In this document: positions 41,759 to 48,463 of the stretch, in pieces | How positions within the stretch are numbered: the first letter of the stretch is position 1 | Layout of the letters: every line of letters starts with the position of its first letter | Source: JBIOJM01 sp044450785 | Lineage (GTDB): Bacteria > Planctomycetota > Planctomycetia > Isosphaerales > Isosphaeraceae | NCBI GenBank assembly: GCA_044450785.1 | Contig: JBIOJM010000026.1 | Location: 1-48,463 of the forward strand | Direction of reading: 5' to 3' | DNA length: 48,463 nt | The notes under the pieces: generated by a model | Told to the model about the DNA's origin: nothing | Database searches by the model: none | Seen by the model: the letters and a program-made list of their open reading frames with translations, nothing else | Program-made: the position numbers and the translations under genes

Positions 41759-42481
41759 ATGAGCAAGTCGTCGACTGGATCTGGCGTCCACTTGTTCGAG
41801 GGCTGGCAGCTCACGCCCGAAGGGGCGGCGATCCACCGAGGCGAGCGAACGGCGGTGATCGCCGACCTTCATCTGGGCTATGAATGGGCTCGAGGCGCGG
41901 CCGGTGACTGTGTGGTCGCCCACTCGCTGGATGAGACCCTGGCACGCCTCTCACTCGTGCTCGACCGCGCGGTACTGGCACGCCTGATCGTGGCGGGCGA
42001 CCTCGTCGAGTCGCCCCGCCCCTGCCGTCGTACCTCCGTCGACGTTGGCCGGCTGCACGCCTGGCTCACCGCGCGAGGCGTGAGCCTTTTGGTCGTGGAG
42101 GGCAACCATGACCGCGGCCTCCTTCTGTCCTCGCGGGGCATTCCGCGACCGGCAGACCCCCTTCTCGCGACCTGCGCGGTCGCAGGCTGGACGATCGGTC
42201 ATGGCCATCGTCCGCTCACCGGGACGCGGACGATCTCGGGCCATCATCACCCCGTCCTTCGGTGCGCGGGGACCGCCGCCCCATGCTTCCTGGTCGGGCC
42301 AGGACGCATCGTGCTGCCGGCGTTCTCATCGAACGCCGCGGGTTGCGACCTGGCCTCGGCTTCCGGACCCAAGGACTGGTGCACCATTCCCCTGCGCTGC
42401 ATTGCCAGCACGGGATACGAGCTACTCGACTTTGGACCGATACCGGCCCTGCGGCGGCGGCTGCGCCGCCTGACGCGGTAA
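41759..42481 (+). CDS. pdeM: PdeM-like metallophosphoesterase
   Basis: 240 residues from ATG 41759 (GAGAG upstream). A GTG at 41744, overlapping the helicase stop as GTGA, is in frame and cannot be excluded. Calcineurin-type motifs are clear: VIADLHLGYE (Asp36, His38), IVAGDLVES, VVEGNHDRG and SGHHHP. PdeM (ligase-associated DNA-damage-response endonuclease/phosphoesterase) usually accompanies an Lhr-type helicase, as here, in sets that also include an ATP-dependent ligase and an exonuclease; those are absent from this window. It probably acts on DNA ends during repair. Confidence 0.88.
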   Translation: MSKSSTGSGVHLFEGWQLTPEGAAIHRGERTAVIADLHLGYEWARGAAGDCVVAHSLDETLARLSLVLDRAVLARLIVAGDLVESPRPCRRTSVDVGRLHAWLTARGVSLLVVEGNHDRGLLLSSRGIPRPADPLLATCAVAGWTIGHGHRPLTGTRTISGHHHPVLRCAGTAAPCFLVGPGRIVLPAFSSNAAGCDLASASGPKDWCTIPLRCIASTGYELLDFGPIPALRRRLRRLTR

Positions 42482-42506
42482 CCCGCTTGCGGAGCCGGCG
42501 GCCGAA

Positions 42507-42543
42507 AATGGCGGCGTCCCCGACTTTGGGGATCGCCGCCATT
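42507..42543. terminator. Hairpin between convergent PdeM and YTV genes
   Basis: AATGGCGGCG (42507-42516) pairs with CGCCGCCATT (42534-42543), and TCCCC with GGGGA extends the stem around GACTTT. It is 26 bases beyond the PdeM stop and 43 bases from the YTV stop. Short T- or A-rich flanks exist on both sides (AAAA left, TTCTGCTT right), so a bidirectional terminator is plausible. Confidence 0.65.
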
Positions 42544-42585
42544 CTGCTTCGACTCGATGCGATTCAACCGGGCCGGCAGATGACG

Positions 42586-44154
42586 TCAAGGGCACAACAG
42601 GCAGGTCGGAACCACCACCGGAACCAAGGTGGTCCGCTGGACGGCCACCTGGCGCTGGACGACTCGGGCGACGCATCGGTTGACCGTGACCGGGACTTCC
42701 TCGGGCACGCTGACGGGCACCTGGCGAGAAGCGGTCTCGGCGACCATGCGACACGTCGTCACGGGCACGCGCTCCACCCGCTGTTCGGCGACATACTCGC
42801 AGGTGGTCACGGGGATCGTCTCAACCCGCTCCTCGGCAACGTACTGGCAGGTGCGGACCTCATAAGGCTCGACCCGCTCTTCCGCCACGTATGAACACGT
42901 GGTGACGGGAATCGTCTCGCTCCGATCCTCGGCGACCATCTCGCACTTGCGGACCTCGTAGGGCTCGACGCGTTCTTCCGCCACGTACTCACAGGTGGTC
43001 ACCGGGATCGTCTCGACCCGCTCCTCGGGCACATAGCGGCAGGTGCGCACCTCGTAAGGGTCGACGCGTTCCTCCGCCACGTACTGGCAGGTGGTCACCG
43101 GGGTCGTCTCGACCCGTTCTTCGGCGACGTAACGACAGCTCGTCACGGGCACCTGGCGCATCATGGTTTCGCGGACGTAGCGGGTCTCGGAGATGTTGCG
43201 CGCCACCTGCCGGGACACGAAGACGCGCTCGCTCACGATTCGCGGCGGACACTGGACCGCAACCGTGGCGGTCACTTTCCGGCGGTGGAAGCAGCGAAAG
43301 AGCCCGCACGAACCGCACGCACTGTCCTCGACGGGAACACGGACTTTTTTTTCGATGATCGGCCCGGGCACCTCTGTGTACTGCCGCTCGAAATAACCGC
43401 ACTCCCTCACCTCCTGCCGGACGGTGGTGACCGGCCGGCAAACGGTATAGGGTTGATCAACCATCGACGTCTCGTAGACCGGCTTCATGACCGAGTAACG
43501 CCGCTCCTGATTGGTCGTCTGGTAGACCGGTTTCATGACCGAGTAACGCCGCTCGCGGTGCTCGGTCTGGTAGACCGCTTTCATGACTGTGTACCGCCGC
43601 TCCCGGTTGACCGTCTGGTAGACCGGCCGGCGGACTGTGTACCGCCGCTCCTGGTGCTCGGTCTTGAAAACTGGCCGGTGAACCGTGTAGCGGCGCTCGT
43701 GGTTGACTGTCTGATAGACCGGCTTCATCACCGTGTAACGGCGCTCCCGGTGCTCGGTCTGATAGACCGGTTTTGACACCGTGTAGCGGCGCTCGTGGTT
43801 GACCGTCTGGTAAACCGGCTTCCTCACCGTGTAGGGACGCTCGACGTAGGAAGTCTCGGTCACCGGCCTCATGACGGTGTAGTTCTCCGTCCTGTAGGCC
43901 ATTCGGTACCGTGTCTCCATCACGGTGAGCGGTTCGTTGACATAGACGGTCTCGTAAACCGTCTGGAAGACCGTCTCTACCCGCGGAGCGAGGTACACCA
44001 CGTCGAACTGGGTCGCGATCACGGGAGCGGGGGTGCAGGTGTGGCAGGCGCCACCCCCATACGTGGCCCAGGCCGGCGCGGAGAAACCCCCCAAGAGCAT
44101 GAGCGCCGTGACCGCGCCGGCGATCGATCGCTCGACTTTCGTGGACCTGTACAT
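42586..44154 (-). CDS. Secreted YTV-repeat protein with Cys-containing repeats
   Basis: 522 residues from ATG 44154, with AGGAGG immediately upstream; the in-frame extension to 44391 has no such site. A signal peptide ends near SAPAWA. The first half has ten RYTVxKPVYQT-type units (15 residues each), the planctomycete-specific YTV repeat. A central Cys-rich segment (ACGSCGLFRCFHRR) separates it from nine units of the type TCxYVAEERVE, one Cys each. YTV proteins are cell-wall components in planctomycetes; the Cys of the second array could cross-link or bind metal, which is inference. Arrays at 42.7-43.2 kb and 43.4-43.9 kb have 45-bp periodicity in DNA. Confidence 0.92.
   Translation of the reverse strand: MYRSTKVERSIAGAVTALMLLGGFSAPAWATYGGGACHTCTPAPVIATQFDVVYLAPRVETVFQTVYETVYVNEPLTVMETRYRMAYRTENYTVMRPVTETSYVERPYTVRKPVYQTVNHERRYTVSKPVYQTEHRERRYTVMKPVYQTVNHERRYTVHRPVFKTEHQERRYTVRRPVYQTVNRERRYTVMKAVYQTEHRERRYSVMKPVYQTTNQERRYSVMKPVYETSMVDQPYTVCRPVTTVRQEVRECGYFERQYTEVPGPIIEKKVRVPVEDSACGSCGLFRCFHRRKVTATVAVQCPPRIVSERVFVSRQVARNISETRYVRETMMRQVPVTSCRYVAEERVETTPVTTCQYVAEERVDPYEVRTCRYVPEERVETIPVTTCEYVAEERVEPYEVRKCEMVAEDRSETIPVTTCSYVAEERVEPYEVRTCQYVAEERVETIPVTTCEYVAEQRVERVPVTTCRMVAETASRQVPVSVPEEVPVTVNRCVARVVQRQVAVQRTTLVPVVVPTCLLCP
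42720..43170. repeat. 45-bp periodic coding repeats (TCxYVAEERVE)
   Basis: Nine in-frame units of 15 codons in the YTV protein's second half, alternating between ETIPVTTCEYVAEER and EPYEVRTCQYVAEER types, so there is also a 90-bp period. Confidence 0.85.
43420..43910. repeat. 45-bp periodic coding repeats (YTV units)
   Basis: Ten in-frame RYTVxKPVYQT units of 15 codons in the YTV protein's first half, again with a two-unit alternation (TVNHE and TEHRE). Confidence 0.85.
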
Positions 44155-44706
44155 GCATGCCTCCTCGGCGGATTCTCGGGCATCCCTGTCGCGATTCGCC
44201 AATCGTTGTTCAACACGGCCCGGAGGAGTGCGCTGTCTCGTCCCTGAGATCACCCTCCATAGACTCGTTTTCTGGAAGACTCGACTCGAGCTCAAGAAGG
44301 ACCCACTCGACAGCCGAAAACAATCAGTTGCGGGCTCGACCGATGGAACTTCATCGTGAGTATAACATGGGTAAACTCGCAAATTCGGCAAAGAAACGAG
44401 ATTTACCGAACCTCGAGGTCGCCTTGTGCCGATAACGATGAGTTGACCGTCGCTTTCGATGGCTCAAGACTGGTGGAGCAACCGGCGCGCCGTTTTTGAA
44501 CAGCGAGCCGACAGGAGGCTAGAAGCCCGATGGGGAGCGGAGAAACCGCGAGACGTTGACGCGCGGTTCTTCAGGCCGGAATCGGCCGTGCTCACACCAA
44601 CCCGACGCGTCAGCGAGGATCGCTCTCCGGACGTGTCCGAAGAGCGTTTGGTCTCGCGAGAACAGCGCCTCGCTTGCGCGTCGGGTTAGTATGATTTGAG
44701 TGTAAA
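44155..44706. other. 552-bp gap with the second inverted-repeat element
   Basis: Upstream of the YTV gene and downstream of the HEAT gene. A 76-codon plus-strand frame from 44459 runs into the repeat and is not considered real. Apart from the element nothing else is recognised. The YTV promoter should lie near 44155-44450. Confidence 0.45.
44596..44690. repeat. Dispersed inverted-repeat element, copy 2
   Basis: Arms ACCAACCCGACGCGTCAGCG (44596-44615) and CGCTTGCGCGTCGGGTTAGT (44671-44690) are inverted, as in copy 1, but with a longer, different loop (about 50 bases) and a few mismatches. The flanking GC content is similar. Its place, between the 3' end of one gene and the 5' end of the next, matches that of copy 1. 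Confidence 0.85.
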
Positions 44707-45735
44707 TCAGGGCTTGGGTTGTAGATTTTGCAATACCTCGAGCGCCTGGCTTCGGACGCTGGCCAGCCCTGACCGGGTCAGGACGGTGATTTGAGGCTGG
44801 AGCGACTTGGCCAGCTCCGGCGATCCGTTCGAGATCGAGGACCGAAGTGCCTCGATGGCCTCGAGCTGGATCGCCTCGATCTTGTTTTCCTTCTCGGTGG
44901 TGCTGGTCAACTCGATGACCCGATTCAGGTCAACGGTCGAGAGCATTTCGCGGAGAGTGCCTTCCGCGGCGGTATCTCCTCTGCGGGCGAGTGCCACGGC
45001 GGCGTTGTAGCGTACGAAACGGTCCTCGTCACCCCTGACCCGTTCGCGCAGCAGTTCGGAAGCGGTCGAACCGCCGAAGAACCCGAGGGCGTAGACGGCC
45101 ATCTGACGCACTTCCGGCTCGCTGGTGGTCGCCGCCATTCCAAGGGCCTGGGCGGTGCGGGGATCGTCGAGCTGGCCGTTCATGCGGGCCGCCTGCTTCG
45201 CCAGGCTGGCGGCGGCCGCGATCTGGATCGGGCTCTTGTACTTGGGCTCCAGGGCCCGGGACAGTGGGACGAGTGGGTCGATGCTCTCGCCGCTCTTCGT
45301 CCTGGCTTCGAGTGTCCGGAAGGCCCCCAGCGTCAAGGCCACGTACTGCGTGAGCTTGGGATCCTCGTTGCGGTCCAGCTCGCTGGAGAGTAAGTCGGTC
45401 AGCTCGCCCAGCAGCAGCGGATCGCTGCCGATCTTGGGGTCGTGCTGGATCAAGCTGGCGAGCTCGAAAGCCAGGCGCCAGTTGGACGTGGGAGAGCGGA
45501 GCTGGCGGACGTACTCCATGGCGTCGCGCTCACCGCCGGCCAGCTTGCCGAACAACAGCCAGACGATGATCACAACGACAACCACCGCGGCCGGGATCAC
45601 GAAAAGCTGCACCACGAACCCGGCCGAGGGAGGCTCGACCGGCGGCAGGTCGGGCAAGGTCGCGGGCTGGTCTTCGCTCGAGGCGGGGTTCGCAAACGGG
45701 TCGCTGGTGGGATTATGCACGGTCGGCGCGCTCAT
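44707..45735 (-). CDS. HEAT-repeat protein with one membrane helix
   Basis: 342 residues from ATG 45735. The first 40 are disordered and Pro-rich. A strong membrane helix (about 41-63) is followed by an all-helical region of HEAT-like repeats (LAKQAARMNGQLDDPRTAQALGMAATTSEPEVRQMAVYALGFFG, and DRFVRYNAAVALARRGD). There is no signal peptidase site, so the repeats probably lie outside the cytoplasm or in the periplasm, with the N-terminus inside. It is likely a scaffold for protein contacts; there is no enzyme motif. It starts 26 bases downstream of the small gene 45762-45944. Confidence 0.8.
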   Translation of the reverse strand: MSAPTVHNPTSDPFANPASSEDQPATLPDLPPVEPPSAGFVVQLFVIPAAVVVVVIIVWLLFGKLAGGERDAMEYVRQLRSPTSNWRLAFELASLIQHDPKIGSDPLLLGELTDLLSSELDRNEDPKLTQYVALTLGAFRTLEARTKSGESIDPLVPLSRALEPKYKSPIQIAAAASLAKQAARMNGQLDDPRTAQALGMAATTSEPEVRQMAVYALGFFGGSTASELLRERVRGDEDRFVRYNAAVALARRGDTAAEGTLREMLSTVDLNRVIELTSTTEKENKIEAIQLEAIEALRSSISNGSPELAKSLQPQITVLTRSGLASVRSQALEVLQNLQPKP

Positions 45736-45761
45736 GGGGCGGATGGTTCGTCGTCGGAATC

Positions 45762-45944
45762 TCAACGGTACGAGTCGCCCTCGTACCGCCAGAGACCGCG
45801 AATCGTCTGGGTCTCGCAGGACACGGCCCCGAAGCGCTGCTCCAACTCGAGCAGCGTCTCGGCGACGGCGTCATCGGGAACGGGCTGGCCGTCATTGAAC
45901 CGCAACGGCAGCAGCACCTCGTAGCGCCGGAGTGCTCTGCTCAT
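45762..45944 (-). CDS. Small conserved-looking protein (60 aa)
   Basis: Starts at ATG 45944: MSRALRRYEVLLPLRFNDGQ, then PVPDDAVAETLLELEQRFGAVSC and ETQTIRGLWRYEGDSYR. I recall longer relatives in planctomycetes with about 40 more residues after this point, and the sequence following the stop here has no such continuation, so it may be C-terminally truncated. Unknown function. It overlaps the next gene by 53 bases in another frame. Confidence 0.55.
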   Translation of the reverse strand: MSRALRRYEVLLPLRFNDGQPVPDDAVAETLLELEQRFGAVSCETQTIRGLWRYEGDSYR

Positions 45945-46116
45945 AAGTTGCTGGTCCCTCAACGTGAAAGGGGATGGCCTCGGTGGCCAGGTAGGCCAGC
46001 GCCGCTTCGGGGACGAGCATCTCACCCGTCGCCCAACTCTTGAACGGGTATCGCCCGGCCAGGCGGCCCAATGCCCGTCTCTTGGAGTCCAGATCGGTGA
46101 AACGGATTCGGATCAT
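45892..46116 (-). CDS. Small conserved-looking protein (74 aa)
   Basis: Starts at ATG 46116: MIRIRFTDLDSKRRALGRLA, then GRYPFKSWATGEMLVPEAALAYLATEAIPFHVEGPATYEQ. It reads as an ordered small alpha/beta protein. Its last 53 bases overlap the start of the 60-aa gene, a compact arrangement of co-expressed partners. I recall similar pairs in other planctomycetes, so a two-subunit unit (possibly regulatory) is an inference. Function unknown. Confidence 0.6.
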   Translation of the reverse strand: MIRIRFTDLDSKRRALGRLAGRYPFKSWATGEMLVPEAALAYLATEAIPFHVEGPATYEQSTPALRGAAAVAVQ

Positions 46117-46206
46117 AGGCTGAATTCTATCGCTCCCGATCAATCGCAACAAGCCGATCGGCCGGGTCAGCGCCCGGGGGCTCGCCCCTGCCGGCTGGCT
46201 CGGCTC

Positions 46207-47664
46207 TCATTCGCTCTGATGATCCGACACGGTCTCTCGATGCACCGCCGTCCTCCAGCGCGCGCCGACCTGCCAGAGGTAGTAGAACGGCACGCCGGCC
46301 AGGATGCTCAAGAGCGCATAAGACGATTCTTTGGGCCGGTTGAAGAATATCGCCACGGTCAGCAGTGCGGTCATGACGAGGTACACGGCTGGAGTCACCG
46401 GATATCCCGGCGTCCGGAACGGACGGGGCAGATCGGGACGCTTCCAGCGGAGGATGTAAATCGAGCTCATCGCCAGCATCGAGAAGATCGAGAGGCCAAC
46501 ACCCGCGTAAACGATGATGGTCTCGGACGTTCCGGTCCAAAGCAGGATCAGTGCCGCGCCGATCTGAAGCATGGTGGCGACCGCGGGAGTGCCCGCCTTG
46601 CGGGTCAGCCGCGCGGCCACCGCAGGAAACTGGCCGGCCTCGGCCATCGCAAACACAACCCGAGGACCGATCAAGACATAGGCGCTCAAGGTGGAAAGGA
46701 GCATCAAGCCGAAGGCGATGGAGAAGGCCGATGACCACCGGGCGCCGAACAACCGCTGTGCGGCGATCAGGGCGATCGGCGCGACGGCTTCCATGCCCAC
46801 ACGATTCGCGGGATCGTCGACAATCCCGCGTACGTCAGCCGCCGATAAGGCCAAGGCATAGACCACGTTGAGTGCCAGGTACAGCACCATCACCCCGGCC
46901 GTTCCAATCAGAATTGCCTGTGGTAACCGGCGCTGGGGGTTCCGGACTTCGCCCGCCAGGTAGGACGCGGAGTTCCACCCTGTATAGGCGTAGTAAATGT
47001 AAACCATTGAGGACATGAGAGTAACGGCCAGGCTGCCGTTCAAAGGGGTGCGATCGGCAAGATTGGCCCATTTCGGCCAGCCGATGGACACGCCGGCGCA
47101 TGCGAAACCCACGAGACCACAGAGTTTAAGGACAGTGATCCATGCCTGTACCTTGGCCGTTCGACGCCGTCCCGAAATATGAATGGCCGCGAAAATTAGA
47201 ATGGCCGCCGTCGCCAGGAGCCGCTCCACGTAAATCGGCTGCGAGACGGTACCGGTGAACGCCGTCACGATGTATTGAGCGAACGCGAATGCCGCCGCTG
47301 CACTCGGCCCGGCAAAACCGATCAGAAACGAGACCCATCCGGACAAAAACGCGGGCAAAGGCCCGTACGCTTCGAAAAGGTAGACGTAATCCCCCCCCGT
47401 CTTCGGAAGCGCAGCCGACAGCTCGGCAAGCGTCAAAGCTCCACAAACTGCCGTGATCCCCCCCACGACCCAAAGGATCAGCATCCACTGGTTGCTCCGA
47501 ACTGCCGCGACCGTGTAGCCGGAGGTCGTCAGCACTCCGGCCCCCACCATGCCTGCTACCACGATAAAAATTGCCGTCGGCAAATCGAACTCGGCCGGCA
47601 TGACCTGCCCGGATCCGGCGGCATTTTCGGTTTTTTTCTCTTTTTCGTTGAATTCTGACATCAT
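46207..47664 (-). CDS. APC-superfamily amino acid permease
   Basis: 485 residues from the first of two adjacent ATGs (47664, 47661). About 12 membrane helices are visible. The first has the substrate-binding glycine-rich break IFIVVAGMVGAGVLTTSGY, matching the APC consensus (GxG(I/V)). Other family stretches are LSAALPKTGGDYVYLFEAYG and YIYYAYTGWNSASYLAGEVRNPQRRLPQAI. The closest general group is the LAT/cationic amino acid type. The substrate cannot be told from sequence. It runs alone, 90 bases from the small gene pair, with an AT-rich upstream region. Confidence 0.92.
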   Translation of the reverse strand: MMSEFNEKEKKTENAAGSGQVMPAEFDLPTAIFIVVAGMVGAGVLTTSGYTVAAVRSNQWMLILWVVGGITAVCGALTLAELSAALPKTGGDYVYLFEAYGPLPAFLSGWVSFLIGFAGPSAAAAFAFAQYIVTAFTGTVSQPIYVERLLATAAILIFAAIHISGRRRTAKVQAWITVLKLCGLVGFACAGVSIGWPKWANLADRTPLNGSLAVTLMSSMVYIYYAYTGWNSASYLAGEVRNPQRRLPQAILIGTAGVMVLYLALNVVYALALSAADVRGIVDDPANRVGMEAVAPIALIAAQRLFGARWSSAFSIAFGLMLLSTLSAYVLIGPRVVFAMAEAGQFPAVAARLTRKAGTPAVATMLQIGAALILLWTGTSETIIVYAGVGLSIFSMLAMSSIYILRWKRPDLPRPFRTPGYPVTPAVYLVMTALLTVAIFFNRPKESSYALLSILAGVPFYYLWQVGARWRTAVHRETVSDHQSE

Positions 47665-47689
47665 TGCTACCAGCGAAAGATGGAAAAAA

Positions 47690-47714
47690 AACGTATAATG
47701 GATAAGATTATAGA
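47690..47714. promoter_or_regulatory. AT-rich segment with TATAAT on both strands, upstream of the permease
   Basis: TATAAT occurs on the plus strand (47694-47699) and on the minus strand (47707-47712), 48 bases upstream of the permease ATG. Good -35 boxes were not found at standard spacing. Suggests divergent promoters for the permease and the small gene at 47923. Confidence 0.35.
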
Positions 47715-47922
47715 GAAATTGGGTGAATGTTCGGTGAACATCTGGAAAGTGACAGCTTGCGACTGAAGAATGTTCTAAAGAGGATGTCGGTTACAAGACG
47801 GACGGATTTTTTCGGAACGAGGTGAGCGCGGAGCATCTGGGAGTTCTCCCGTGAGTGAGCTTCGGACCCTGAGAAGAGGCCGAGACCGGTCTCGCGTTCG
47901 GTGTGTCCAAGGAAGGCTCTCT

Positions 47923-48261
47923 ATGCCATTTGGGGATGAGGACGAGGCCGGCCGGGTTCTGGCCGAGCCCTCGGCCGGCCCGGCGCCGAAAAATGCCGCG
48001 AGCTTACCTCCCCGTCCGGTTGAATCGAATTCTCTGTCTCCTGTCTTTCACCCGCTCGCCTATCGGAGCGTGGTGGCCGATTGGCCTGTCGAGTGGCGAG
48101 AGCAGTGGGGCCGGCGCGCCAATGCCTTGGAAGAAAGCGGCTTGTCCTGGCGGGATGCGGAAACACAGGCGTTCGTCGAGGTCTGGAACCTACGCCGCCA
48201 CCAGCAAACTGCCCATTCGCCGGCTGACGCGCTGACACCGTCGAACGTGGAACGGAATTAA
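47923..48261 (+). CDS. Small protein with WREQWGRRANALE-type domain
   Basis: 112 residues from ATG 47923; a GTG at 47851 is an alternative. The core is WPVEWREQWGRRANALEESG, then LSWRDAETQAFVEVW. I recall this W-x-x-x-W(R)-x-x-x-G-x-x-A-N-x-L-E motif as common in small planctomycete proteins, often in mobile-element settings. Function unknown, no membrane segment. A heptamer repeat follows directly after its stop. Confidence 0.6.
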   Translation: MPFGDEDEAGRVLAEPSAGPAPKNAASLPPRPVESNSLSPVFHPLAYRSVVADWPVEWREQWGRRANALEESGLSWRDAETQAFVEVWNLRRHQQTAHSPADALTPSNVERN

Positions 48262-48265
48262 ATTA

Positions 48266-48342
48266 GTCCTTGGTCCTTGGTCCTTGGTCCTTGATCCTTG
48301 GTCCTTGATCCTTGGTCCTTAGTCCTTGGTGCTTAATCCCTA
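48266..48342. repeat. Heptamer minisatellite (gtccttg-type)
   Basis: Eleven 7-bp units: eight or nine are gtccttg or atccttg, the last few decayed (gtgctta, atcccta). Begins five bases after the stop of the 112-aa gene. Same period as arrays at 958-1012 and 4188-4211. Confidence 0.92.
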
Positions 48343-48463
48343 GCCCGAGTTTCCTACTTAGCTTGAAGCAGTTTCCTATCTCCTTTGGTCCCAAAATCCT
48401 GCGCGCAGCTACGCCTTACCCTAACTCCTGGTGTTTCTCGCGTTCAAGGCCGAGGATCTGGAC
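48343..48463. other. Window end, nothing recognised
   Basis: About 120 bases with no gene start or structure I can support. No further heptamer units beyond 48342. Confidence 0.4.

Noticed and set aside
42720..43910. Possible CRISPR or satellite array
   Set aside because: All units are in-frame 15-codon repeats of the YTV protein.
44459..44689. 76-codon plus-strand frame
   Set aside because: Ends inside the dispersed inverted repeat and has no ribosome-binding site or family resemblance.

Overview
The window reads as a GC-rich chromosomal segment of a planctomycete, most likely from the Isosphaeraceae or a close relative. This is inferred from family content: a PVC-type fusion of beta-propeller and CxxCH cytochrome, a YTV-repeat protein, a WxxGxW-repeat protein, LEPR-XLL-like N-termini on secreted proteins, a DUF1080 protein and an Uma2 protein. 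No tRNA, rRNA or CRISPR array was recognised.

Layout. 1-812: the 3' end of a P4-type primase/helicase ATPase that enters from outside the window. 946-3795 (minus): MBL-fold hydrolase, Uma2 nuclease and LarA-like racemase, closely spaced. 4206-8953 (minus): a large secreted PVC cytochrome followed by a GT2 glycosyltransferase. 9219-11006 (minus): an ABC-F ATPase. 11416-11967: what looks like a short, ORF-less, decayed group II intron.

12012-21006 is an accessory island. It holds a two-TM GYF_2 protein. It also holds a translationally coupled three-gene set: an unrecognised 464-aa protein, a Tdp1/PLD-like double HKN protein and an SNF2-type helicase. The helicase carries an in-frame TGA 31 codons before its P-loop. 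Next come a decayed toxin-antitoxin cluster between two 66-bp direct repeats, and an ISAs1 transposase remnant. The three-gene set is the best candidate for an undescribed system, probably anti-phage or DNA processing, here in a damaged copy.

21017-24443 returns to housekeeping and envelope functions: GlpX, DUF1080 and a trypsin-like PDZ protease. 24518-32379 (minus) is a secretome cluster: sedolisin, a LEPR-XLL protein, a matrixin-like protease and a Pro/Ala/Lys repeat protein. 32961-38986 (plus) holds a secreted protein resembling elicitor transglutaminases, a three-gene exopolysaccharide-type cassette (TM protein, BY-kinase-like ATPase, ExeA-like ATPase) and a WxxGxW protein. 39141-42481 (plus) is an Lhr-like helicase with a PdeM-like phosphoesterase. 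42586-44154 (minus) is the YTV protein. 44707-47664 (minus) holds a HEAT-repeat membrane protein, two overlapping small genes and an APC permease. A small gene at 47923-48261 closes the window.

Non-coding structure includes heptamer minisatellites at the 3' ends of three genes, two copies of a dispersed inverted repeat, a 17-bp motif shared upstream of two neighbouring secreted-protein genes, and several terminator-like hairpins. All identifications come from reading the sequence; no database search was run.
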